The notes under the pieces are model-generated. The model searched no databases, had not been told where the DNA came from, and saw only the letters and a list, made by a program, of their open reading frames with translations. A stretch of 64,000 nt of DNA from Nocardia inohanensis NBRC 100128 (GTDB taxonomy: Bacteria > Actinomycetota > Actinomycetes > Mycobacteriales > Mycobacteriaceae): contig NZ_BDBK01000022.1 in assembly GCF_001612945.1 (NCBI RefSeq), positions 1-64,000 on the forward strand. Reading direction: 5' to 3'. Position numbers and translations under genes: made by a program. Positions 56,570 to 64,000 of this stretch are shown here, one piece after another. Within the stretch, counting starts at the first letter, position 1, and every line of letters begins with the position of its first letter.

Positions 56570-57991
56570 CTATGTTCCGGCCGGGCCGGAATCGGGGATG
56601 CTGGAAGCGGTTTCGTCGTCGTCGCGGGCGGTGCGCAGCACCAGGGCGGCGATGATGAGCGTGGTCGCGGCCGAGGTGACGGTGGCGATGACGATCAGGC
56701 TCGTCACCGAATGCGCACAGGTCAGCATGGTGGCGACGCCGATCGCGAGTCCGATCCAGGTGATCGCTGCGGGGGCGGTGCGATCGGCGGCGATCGCGGA
56801 CAGCAGCGCCCCCTGAAGCACCGCGAGCAGCGCACCGTTCAACGCGAACACCCACAAAAGTCCTTGGATCGGCGCGTAATCCTGCCCGGCGAACAGCGGG
56901 GCCAGCGGAGCCGCCACCGCCGCACCCGCCACGGCCAACGCCCCGATGCCCGTGAGCACCGCCAACGCCGACCGCACCGCACGCGCGGAATGCCGAGGCT
57001 GCGCCATCCGCGGATAAAGCACCACCCCCACGGCCTGCGGCAACCAGAACGCGATCTTCGCCGCGATCGCCCCCAGCGCATATCGCCCAGCATCGTTCTC
57101 GCCGAGCACGATCCGCGACACGATCAGATCCGCCGACGACATAGCCATCAACGCCGCCTGCACCTGCGCGGCCCGGAAGACCGGCAGCACCTCGGCGGCA
57201 TAGGTTCTCGCGCCCGCACGCGCCGTGCTTGCACCGGGCTGGATTGCGTCGCCGCGCTGGTTTCGGGCGCGCCACCACCCGCCGGCGGGCCGGCCGGCCC
57301 CGCCTGCGACTGGAAAAACATGGTCCTGTCCGATACCGGCTGAGTCAGTTTGTTCGCCGAGGTCGTGCACCCCGGAACCGGGATCACCCGCCCTCCGAAC
57401 AGGATTCGCGCTTTCCGCGAGGTCGTCGATACGCCGCGCCCCGGCCGCGGCCACGGCAATGCCGATCGCGGCAGCCCACAAGGCGGCGGTGGTGCCACCG
57501 CCCGCCGCCAGCACGGCGATCGCCGGGGTGACGCGTGCGATTCCGGCACCGCCGAGCACCCAGGCCAAGCCGCGGAATCGGCTGTGGCCTTGCAGGATTC
57601 CCTGTTCGCCGGAGAGCAGGACCAGGACGGGGGCAGCGATCAAAGCTCCGGCAGCGGCCGCCACGCTGACCTTCAGGACCGCGCTCACCAAAGGAATCAG
57701 CGGCAAGGCGATCACCGCCACCAGCCCCGCGCACCGCCACGCCAGCCGCCGGGCCGCCGCGACGGGCGCGCCCAGCACGATCTCGCGCGCGACCACATTC
57801 TGCAAAGCCAACGCCGGCACCGCACACAGCAACTGCACCGCCAGCAGACTGGCGAACGGGCTGTACCCCGAAACCCCCAGCCACCGGCTGGCCAGCAATT
57901 GCAGCAGATAACCAGCCACATTCGCCGTCATAGCCCCCGCCGTCACCAGGGTCAGGTCCGCGACCACGGGCAGACGGCGTACAACAGACAC
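56570..57991 (-). CDS. Polysaccharide flippase-like membrane protein
   Basis: A 473-residue protein with about 11-12 TM segments resembling the MATE/MOP-type polysaccharide flippases (TLVTAGAMTANVAGYLLQLL, then ASRWLGVSGYSPFASLLAV). It probably moves a lipid-linked glycan across the membrane. A hydrophilic insert (about 195-265) separates the two halves and is mostly disordered. The GTG at 57991 fits the first TM segment; the longer reading to 58069 crosses a terminator. It lies just upstream of the Rv0226c-like gene. Confidence 0.8.
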   Translation of the reverse strand: MSVVRRLPVVADLTLVTAGAMTANVAGYLLQLLASRWLGVSGYSPFASLLAVQLLCAVPALALQNVVAREIVLGAPVAAARRLAWRCAGLVAVIALPLIPLVSAVLKVSVAAAAGALIAAPVLVLLSGEQGILQGHSRFRGLAWVLGGAGIARVTPAIAVLAAGGGTTAALWAAAIGIAVAAAGARRIDDLAESANPVRRAGDPGSGVHDLGEQTDSAGIGQDHVFPVAGGAGRPAGGWWRARNQRGDAIQPGASTARAGARTYAAEVLPVFRAAQVQAALMAMSSADLIVSRIVLGENDAGRYALGAIAAKIAFWLPQAVGVVLYPRMAQPRHSARAVRSALAVLTGIGALAVAGAAVAAPLAPLFAGQDYAPIQGLLWVFALNGALLAVLQGALLSAIAADRTAPAAITWIGLAIGVATMLTCAHSVTSLIVIATVTSAATTLIIAALVLRTARDDDETASSIPDSGPAGT

Positions 57992-58055
57992 GCCCGCAAT
58001 GCTCCCACCCGCCGTCGAGCGTTCCCGCAGCGCACCCCATGACCGCCCGGAACGA

Positions 58056-58089
58056 CAGCGGCCCCGCACCGGGAGGTGCGGGGCCGCTG
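58056..58089 (-). terminator. Terminator after the DUF3068 gene
   Basis: A perfect 14-bp stem (58057-58070 with 58075-58088) with a 4-nt GGGA loop lies 17 bp past the DUF3068 stop, on the minus strand. Confidence 0.75.
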
Positions 58090-58105
58090 GGTGTTTCGAA
58101 GCGGG

Positions 58106-59281
58106 CTAGGACTTCTTGTCGAGGTCGATGCCGCTGATGTCGATCTGCTGGGTCGGGGCGTCGGCCAGGTTGTCGGTCCGGGTCGGCGCGGGGGCCGGGG
58201 TCGGGGCCGGGCCGCGCGCGGGGGCGCGGCGGACGGTGGCCGGGCCGGAGCCGGAGCCGCCGAGGAAGCCGAAGACCAGGCCGGCGATGAGCAGGATCGC
58301 GCCGAGGACGCCGAGGACGATCGGCAGGGTGCGGCCGTAGATCGACAGCTTGTCGATGTTCTCCTTGGCGACCGAGATCTGCGATTCGATGGTGTTCTCG
58401 TCGAACGCGAGGGTCGTCTTGAGGACGGTGACCTCGGGCTTGTCGGCGCTGCGCGCGTAGAACTGGCTCAGCTGCTCCTGGCCCTTGATCACGGTGCCGG
58501 TCTTGGGCTCCACCCACAGGTCACGGGTGTTGCTGTAGAAGCGGGTCATGGTGACCGGGGTTTCGCCGCCTTCGACGCCCCACTTCTCGGCCGGCAGCGC
58601 CATCTTGTTGGTGGGCGAGTTTGCGACGGTGGAGAGATCGGTGACCGGCACGGTCTGCTGGAAGTGGTAGACCTTGGTGCTGTTGATCTCGGTCTCTTCG
58701 ACGAAGTTGATGTCGAAGGTCTTGCGCACGTTCAGATCGAAGTACGGGTACGTCTGCTTCTCGGTGTCGATCGGGAAGCGGTACTGGAGACCGGTGTGCT
58801 GCACGGCGTCCATCACCGACTGGCCCTGCTTGTCGACGGTGACCGCGACGGAGCCGTTGGGGCCGCCGTCCACCGAATCCACCGGCATACCGGTCTTCCG
58901 GTCGATGGTCACCCGGTCGATGCTCGCGGTCAGCAGGCCGGTGTCGCCCTGCTTGTCGATGCGGCGCAGCGTCTGACCGGCCTGCACCGTCATTTCGCTG
59001 GCGTCGGACGGGTTTTCGACGGTGAGGAACCGCTGCGAGACGAGCGAGACGTTCTGATCCACCTTCGCCGACCCGGGACCGGTGAGCGACTTGGAGTCCA
59101 GCACCTCGCTGGGCTTACCCTCGACATTGGTCGCGACCGTGGTGATCTCCAGGTCGAGGGGGGTCTTCGCGAGCCGACTCACCGTATAGGTGGGGATCAT
59201 GATCGCGGCGACGAGCAGCATCGCACCCAGCCCTACGAGCAGGCAGGCCACCGTCCTTCTGGTACCGGCACTCAGTGCCAT
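58106..59281 (-). CDS. DUF3068 membrane protein (Rv0227c-type)
   Basis: A 391-residue protein: an N-terminal TM anchor (about 11-33), a large extracytoplasmic region, a second TM segment (about 325-350) and a disordered Pro/Ala tail. This is DUF3068; homologues include Rv0227c and some PorA-annotated proteins. ATG 59281 has an AGGAGA Shine-Dalgarno. It is divergent from the acyltransferase, the same arrangement as in M. tuberculosis. Confidence 0.88.
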   Translation of the reverse strand: MALSAGTRRTVACLLVGLGAMLLVAAIMIPTYTVSRLAKTPLDLEITTVATNVEGKPSEVLDSKSLTGPGSAKVDQNVSLVSQRFLTVENPSDASEMTVQAGQTLRRIDKQGDTGLLTASIDRVTIDRKTGMPVDSVDGGPNGSVAVTVDKQGQSVMDAVQHTGLQYRFPIDTEKQTYPYFDLNVRKTFDINFVEETEINSTKVYHFQQTVPVTDLSTVANSPTNKMALPAEKWGVEGGETPVTMTRFYSNTRDLWVEPKTGTVIKGQEQLSQFYARSADKPEVTVLKTTLAFDENTIESQISVAKENIDKLSIYGRTLPIVLGVLGAILLIAGLVFGFLGGSGSGPATVRRAPARGPAPTPAPAPTRTDNLADAPTQQIDISGIDLDKKS

Positions 59282-59470
59282 GCAAGTTCTCCTCGTCGTC
59301 GAACAGGTCGTTCCGATGAGCACTGCGGTCGCCGCACAGCACTCGTGAGCCCCGACACTAACAGTCCAGGGCCGTCATGCCACTCGCCGAGGCAGGAAAA
59401 CATCGCGAAACGGTCGTTAGTCAAACACGGAATGCTCACGGTTGGGGGCCACAGGGCAAACTGGACCGCG

Positions 59471-60715
59471 ATGACGACCACCGCCCGCCCCGATTCCGAC
59501 CCGGCCTCGCCGGTCGAGCCGGTGCCGGCCGCCCCGATCGCGGGGGCCGCCGGAACGAGCGCGCACGCAACGACCCAGCGATCCGCCCCGGCGACGACAT
59601 CCGGTGCCGTTGCGCCGAACCGGTCTGGTGGTTTCCTGCCCGCGCTGGAAGGCATGCGCGCCATGGCCGCCCTCGGTGTCGTGCTCACCCACGTGGCCTT
59701 CCAGACCGGCGCGACCGCGCAACCGATCCTCGGTCCGGTGTGGGAGCGCTTCGATATGGCTGTCGCGGTGTTCTTCTCGCTCTCCGGCTTCCTGCTGTGG
59801 CGGCCGCACGCGAGCGCCGCCTGGGGACGCGGCGCCGCGCCTCGCGCCGGGCGCTACCTGCTGCATCGCGCCGCCCGCATCCTGCCCGCGTACTGGCTGG
59901 TGGTGGGCACGGTCCTGATCATGTTGCCGAGCGCGGCGCACACCGCCGGCCTGCGGGTCTGGGTATCGAATCTCGGTCTGCTGCAAGTCTTCGTGCCCTA
60001 CACGCTCACCGACGGGCTCACCCAGATGTGGAGTCTGTCGGTGGAGGTGGCCTTCTATCTTTTGCTGCCGCTGCTGGCCTTCGCGTTCGCCTGGCTGCGC
60101 GGAGCGCGGGCCCGCTTCCGCGTCCCGGCGGTGCTGGCCTTCGGACTGATCTTCCTGGCCTGGAACTTCCTGCCCATCCCGACCCAGGAGGGCATCCACG
60201 CCGACAATTGGCTGCCCGGCTATCTGCCCTGGTTCGCGGTCGGCATGCTGCTGGCCGAACTCTCGCTGCTGGAGGCCCCGCGCTGGCGGCGGATCGCGGG
60301 CAAGCGCCGGCTCATGTGGTCGACGGCGGTGCTGGCCATGGTCTTCGCCACCACCGAACTGGCCGGTCCGCGCGGGCTCACCCACGGTCAGCCCTGGCAG
60401 TACGTCACCAAGATGGCGCTCGGCGTGGTCATCGGGTTCAGCCTGCTCGCGCCGCTGGTGCTGCGGCCCGAGATCCGGCATCGCTGGCTGGAGAGCCGGG
60501 TGGCGGCGACCATGGGGCGCTGGTCGTACGGCATTTTCATCTGGCATCTGGTGGTGCTGTCGATTATTTTCCCGGTCTTCGGCATCGTCCCGTTCCGGGG
60601 GAATTTCGTGATCGTCTATCTGCTGACGGTGGCCTTCACGCTGCCGCTGGCCGCGGCTTCCTTCGCCTTGGTCGAAGAGCCGGTGCGGGTTTGGACCCGG
60701 CGCCGCTTCGGCTGA
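59471..60715 (+). CDS. Membrane acyltransferase 3 family (Rv0228/TmaT-type)
   Basis: A 414-residue protein with an N-terminal disordered stretch (1-55) and about ten TM segments of the acyltransferase 3 family. Motifs: LPALEGMRAMAALGVVLTHV with the catalytic His region, RRAARIL-type HRAARILPAYW, and MWSLSVEVAFYLLLP. In corynebacteria a homologue (TmaT) acetylates trehalose mycolate so that it can be exported by MmpL transporters; Rv0228 is its mycobacterial relative. With mmpL3 in the same region this role is plausible, but it is inferred. Confidence 0.85.
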   Translation: MTTTARPDSDPASPVEPVPAAPIAGAAGTSAHATTQRSAPATTSGAVAPNRSGGFLPALEGMRAMAALGVVLTHVAFQTGATAQPILGPVWERFDMAVAVFFSLSGFLLWRPHASAAWGRGAAPRAGRYLLHRAARILPAYWLVVGTVLIMLPSAAHTAGLRVWVSNLGLLQVFVPYTLTDGLTQMWSLSVEVAFYLLLPLLAFAFAWLRGARARFRVPAVLAFGLIFLAWNFLPIPTQEGIHADNWLPGYLPWFAVGMLLAELSLLEAPRWRRIAGKRRLMWSTAVLAMVFATTELAGPRGLTHGQPWQYVTKMALGVVIGFSLLAPLVLRPEIRHRWLESRVAATMGRWSYGIFIWHLVVLSIIFPVFGIVPFRGNFVIVYLLTVAFTLPLAAASFALVEEPVRVWTRRRFG

Positions 60716-60716
60716 A

Positions 60717-63700
60717 TCAGCGCTGGCGAGACGGCAGGGCGGCGATACCGACGGCGACGATCGCCACCAGCGCCGGGAACTGCACCCACAGCGAACCGCC
60801 GAGATAACCATCGATCGAGCGCCACGGGCCGGTGGACAGGGCGGCCGCGCAGACGGCCGTGCCCAGGCCCGCGACCCACACCAGCAGGGTCGGATAACGC
60901 CGAGTCAGATAGCGATCGGCTATCAAACCCAGTGCGGTGAGCACGATTCCGGCCGGGCCGCAGATGATGCCGGTGGCGGCGGCCAGCCCGGCCGCGCCGA
61001 GGGTGCGGCTGTGCCAGGTGCGCGGGGCGGGCCCGTCGTCGCGGCGAGGCTGCCGCGCCGCGCGGAACGCGATCACGCACAGCGGAATCAGCAGCAGCAG
61101 ACCGCCGAAGATGGATAGCCGGTACCAGCGATCGGCGGGGAACGACACCGTGACCGGACCGGTCGTATCCGCCGGGAGCAGCCACGCCTGCTGCCAGCCG
61201 TCGATCACCACCGGCCGCAATTCCTTCCCGTCGGCCGTGCGCGCCTGCCAGCCCACATTGGTGCTCAACGGCAGCACCAGCAATCGAGTCCCGGCCGGGG
61301 CGCCGACCGCTGTCGTTCCTCCGGCGGGCGCCGCGCCGGTCCGATCGAGGGACAGCGTGTCGACGGTGAACAGATCGGTGGGGGCGACCGTGACATCGAC
61401 TCGGCCGCCGAGCATGTCGAAGCCGGCCTCGGCGGGATCGCCGACGGTGCGGATGGCCTGCTCGGGATCGGTTGCGGCCGAACCGGAATCGTCGGTGACC
61501 GCGCAGACCGTGGCGGACAGCGGTGCGCCGGAGCGGAATTCGGCGGCGGTGCCGGTGACCGTGGTGTGCAGCGTGCGACCCGCCGCCGCGATGGTCGGCC
61601 CCTGCTCGCAATCCACGGTGAGCAGCCGATCGGGATCGGCCGGGGCCGGATAGTCGGGGCCGAGCACGTTCACTTCGGCCAGCCCCGGCGGTTGCTCGGC
61701 CGCGAATCCCAGTGCGGTCTGGTCGAGTACGGGCCGCCACGAATTGATGCTGAGCTCGATGCGATCGGTGACGAACGGCTCCAGTTCCAGCCGCGTGACG
61801 CCGGTGGCTTCCGGATCGACCGCCCGGACCTGCGGGCCGTTGCCGAGATTCACCGCGACCGCGGTCGGGTGCGCGGGCAGGTCACCCCGGGAGGCCAGCA
61901 CTTCCAGCCCGGTGACGAGCGTCGGCTCGGGCAGCTCGATGACCAGGGTCGGTTTCGCGCCGGCCGGATTGCGCACCGCGGTCTCGGGCGCGATCCAGCT
62001 GGTGCGCGGATCACCGTCGGTGGCGGCGAAGGCCGAACCACGCGGATCGGCGACATCGGCCTGACCACGGGCGACGGGACGGCTCCGGTCGGCGAGCAGG
62101 TTCGCCAGTGCGGGACCGGGCCGGGTGTGGACCGTCAGGTTCGCGCCGACGGTGACCGGTTGCGGGACGGACAGGGTGCGCTGGAAAACACCCGGCTCCT
62201 CCGCCGACAGGGCCAGGGCTTTACTGCATCGCACCCGGTCGGGCGCGTCGAAACAGGAACTGCGCCCGGGGAATTCCTGCCCCAGGGCCCAGCCGTCGAC
62301 CTGCGTATCGGCGGCCGGCGCGGGCAGCACGGTGCGATGCCGGATATCGACGCGCACCGGATGCTCACGATCGGCGTAGTCGTCCAGGGTCAGCTCGCTG
62401 ATCCCGAACTGCCCACCGGCGCTGCCGTTCTCGGTGCGCGCGGCGGTGATCTTGATCCACTCGGTCCGTCCCGGCGGCAGTGAGATATTGACCGGCACAC
62501 CGGGTTCGGTGACGCGCGCCGATACGGTTCCCTTGGAGGACTCCACCTCCAGCCACTTCACCGGACTCCCGATGGCCGCCGCACTGGTCGTCACCCGGAG
62601 CGCGGCACTGTTCACCGGCCGATCCAGATCGAGCCGAAGCCATTGCCCCACCGCGTGTTCGGCGCCGTTGCTGATCCACGCCGTACTGGGATCACCGTCG
62701 AAGGCCGCCGCGGTCGAACTGCCGGGGGCGGCCCCGCCGATCTGGGTGGCATCTCCGGCCGCACCGGAGACCGTCACGGTCGCACCCGACCATTCGCCCT
62801 CCACCAGCGGCGTGCCCGGCACCGCGTAATCGGGTACCAGATTGTGGGTTCGCCGCGGATCGGTGGGCGCCCGCAGCGCCGAGCTGTGGTTGTCCACCCG
62901 CCCGAAGTCGGTTTCGCGATCCATCGGCGTATCGGTGAGCGTCACATCCCGCACCGGCAGCCCGGCCCGCGCGGCATCCGCCGCCAGCAGCATCGGATCA
63001 CCGGACCCGTTGCGCCGCAATCGTTCCAGCACTTCCGGGCCGCCCTGGACGACGGGCACCCCGCCCAGCGGCACCGTGTAGGCGCCCGGGAACGACTCGG
63101 GCGCACCGGTTCCGCCGCGCACCTCGACAGCGCTACCGCCATCGGCCCGCGCGGCGGTCTCGTCCGGCGTCGCCGCCGTCACCCGGTAGATCTCGATCGC
63201 GGGGTATTCGGGGCGCAGGTCGCCGTCGGCGACCAGGCCGTCCACCCGCCGCGTTTCCGCCGGTTCGCCGAATTCGGTGACCTTGACCAGGCCGGGCGAT
63301 CCCTCGATCGCGCGATGCGCCAGCAGTGGCCGGGTCGAGCGGGCGGTGTCCGGGTCGAGGTCGTTGCGCAGCACCAGGATTCCGATGCCCTGAGCCGCGA
63401 GGGTCGGCGCGAGACCGGTCGAAGGCCGCCCGTCGGCGATCGATCGCTGTACCGAATCCATGGCGCGAATGGCTCCGGGCGGGTTGAGCGGGATCGAATC
63501 ACGCACGGCCCACGGAGTACTCGCGAGCGCTTGCAAGGGTTCGTCCCGGGTGAGTCCCCAGATCTGGCTGCCGAACGGCGCCCCCGGCACCACCAGCGCG
63601 CGTGTGTCGGATGCGTTGTGCGCCAGCCAATCCGCCGTCTGCTGCCAGTACCCGGGCACCTTGTCGTAATCCCCGCGCGGCGCGAGCTTCCCGGTCCAGG

Positions 63701-64000
63701 CCAGCGAGGTGGAGAGGGCGAGCGCGGTCAGGATGAGCGCCCCCAGCGCCACCATCCGATCCCGTTCGGGATGCGCGAAAGCCCTGCGCCACACCGGCAT
63801 CGGCACGGAGGCGGGTAGCGGTACCCGGGCCAGCAGATGCGCCAGGCCCAGCACCAGCGGTAGTCGAATCAGAGGTTCCAGCTTGTGCACATTGCGCAGC
63901 GGCGCGCCCCCGGAGTCGAGGAACATGCGCACCGATTCCGCGAACGGCCCGCCCAGCTGCCCCACGTATCCGGCGCAGATGCCGACCAGGCCCACGCACA
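60717..64000 (-). CDS. aftD: AftD-type alpha-(1->3)-arabinofuranosyltransferase, partial
   Basis: The C-terminal part (at least 1092 residues) of AftD, which adds branching arabinofuranose in arabinogalactan and lipoarabinomannan. The gene enters from the right edge, so the N-terminal GT-C domain is missing here. Seen are TM segments near the left of the read part, carbohydrate-binding discoidin-like domains (for example DGDPSTAWISNGAEHAVG and the ATDGDPRTSWIAPE repeat), and a C-terminal cluster of four or five TM segments. Placement after the Rv0228-type gene matches Rv0236c. Confidence 0.85.
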   Translation of the reverse strand, partial: CVGLVGICAGYVGQLGGPFAESVRMFLDSGGAPLRNVHKLEPLIRLPLVLGLAHLLARVPLPASVPMPVWRRAFAHPERDRMVALGALILTALALSTSLAWTGKLAPRGDYDKVPGYWQQTADWLAHNASDTRALVVPGAPFGSQIWGLTRDEPLQALASTPWAVRDSIPLNPPGAIRAMDSVQRSIADGRPSTGLAPTLAAQGIGILVLRNDLDPDTARSTRPLLAHRAIEGSPGLVKVTEFGEPAETRRVDGLVADGDLRPEYPAIEIYRVTAATPDETAARADGGSAVEVRGGTGAPESFPGAYTVPLGGVPVVQGGPEVLERLRRNGSGDPMLLAADAARAGLPVRDVTLTDTPMDRETDFGRVDNHSSALRAPTDPRRTHNLVPDYAVPGTPLVEGEWSGATVTVSGAAGDATQIGGAAPGSSTAAAFDGDPSTAWISNGAEHAVGQWLRLDLDRPVNSAALRVTTSAAAIGSPVKWLEVESSKGTVSARVTEPGVPVNISLPPGRTEWIKITAARTENGSAGGQFGISELTLDDYADREHPVRVDIRHRTVLPAPAADTQVDGWALGQEFPGRSSCFDAPDRVRCSKALALSAEEPGVFQRTLSVPQPVTVGANLTVHTRPGPALANLLADRSRPVARGQADVADPRGSAFAATDGDPRTSWIAPETAVRNPAGAKPTLVIELPEPTLVTGLEVLASRGDLPAHPTAVAVNLGNGPQVRAVDPEATGVTRLELEPFVTDRIELSINSWRPVLDQTALGFAAEQPPGLAEVNVLGPDYPAPADPDRLLTVDCEQGPTIAAAGRTLHTTVTGTAAEFRSGAPLSATVCAVTDDSGSAATDPEQAIRTVGDPAEAGFDMLGGRVDVTVAPTDLFTVDTLSLDRTGAAPAGGTTAVGAPAGTRLLVLPLSTNVGWQARTADGKELRPVVIDGWQQAWLLPADTTGPVTVSFPADRWYRLSIFGGLLLLIPLCVIAFRAARQPRRDDGPAPRTWHSRTLGAAGLAAATGIICGPAGIVLTALGLIADRYLTRRYPTLLVWVAGLGTAVCAAALSTGPWRSIDGYLGGSLWVQFPALVAIVAVGIAALPSRQR

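Overview
The window is high-GC actinobacterial DNA, most probably from a Nocardia or close relative in the mycolic-acid-containing Mycobacteriales. The evidence is gene content: an MmpL3-type exporter, an AftD-type arabinofuranosyltransferase, GTP-dependent PEP carboxykinase, SigL/RslA and multi-TM adenylate cyclase families. Two blocks also follow Mycobacterium tuberculosis gene order: mmpL3, NYN protein, trmB, two P-loop/dynamin-like genes, pckA (Rv0206c-Rv0211), and aldehyde dehydrogenase, methyltransferase, glycosyltransferase, Rv0226c/Rv0227c-like proteins, acyltransferase, aftD (Rv0223c-Rv0236c). Species cannot be fixed from the sequence alone. No rRNA, tRNA, CRISPR array or complete transposase gene was seen.

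Layout. 1-430: a 332-bp palindromic MITE-like element flanked by TA, then the leuS terminator. 0.4-5.3 kb: leuS, SdpI-like protein, GNAT, small membrane protein, cupin, and a duplicated His-rich metal-binding protein. 5.4-7.7 kb: a translationally coupled three-gene operon, consisting of a TIGR04222-type membrane protein with a Ser/Gly/Cys tail, a DUF692 (MNIO) enzyme and a small HvfC-like partner. It looks like a protein or peptide modification system. 7.8-13.3 kb: SBF-type transporter, then a four-gene operon (ThDP enzyme, SRPBCC protein, KASIII-like protein lacking the catalytic His, PLP aminotransferase) that looks like an uncharacterised small-molecule pathway. 13.4-15.7 kb: an EXLDI regulator-like protein with operator repeats over its own promoter, and a DrrAB-type ABC exporter. 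15.7-24.1 kb: SigL with its anti-sigma factor, YqgE, PlsC-like acyltransferase, NATD1-like GNAT, glycerate kinase, HxlR regulator, IRED-like reductase, a second ABC exporter with an XRE regulator, and aroQ. 24.1-29.9 kb: a possible autoregulator, a penicillin-binding-protein-like lipoprotein that lacks recognisable catalytic motifs, DUF3054, an LPG-synthase-like membrane protein, and an adenylate cyclase interrupted by an in-frame stop between two catalytic residues. 30.1-37.3 kb: AI-2E transporter, MacS-type histidine kinase with LuxR response regulator, DUF1707, an alpha/beta hydrolase and DUF2339. 37.4-64 kb: the envelope-related blocks named above, ending in an aftD gene cut by the window edge.

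How the genes work together. The right half is dominated by envelope biogenesis: mycolate export (MmpL3), a candidate mycolate-trehalose acetyltransferase, arabinan synthesis (AftD), a glycosyltransferase, a flippase-like protein and large GT-C-like membrane proteins. The left half is a mosaic of housekeeping genes and small accessory operons, each with its own regulator. About fourteen genes have a TANNNT hexamer 6-7 nt upstream of the start codon and no Shine-Dalgarno, so leaderless transcription is probably common here. I used this to choose several starts.
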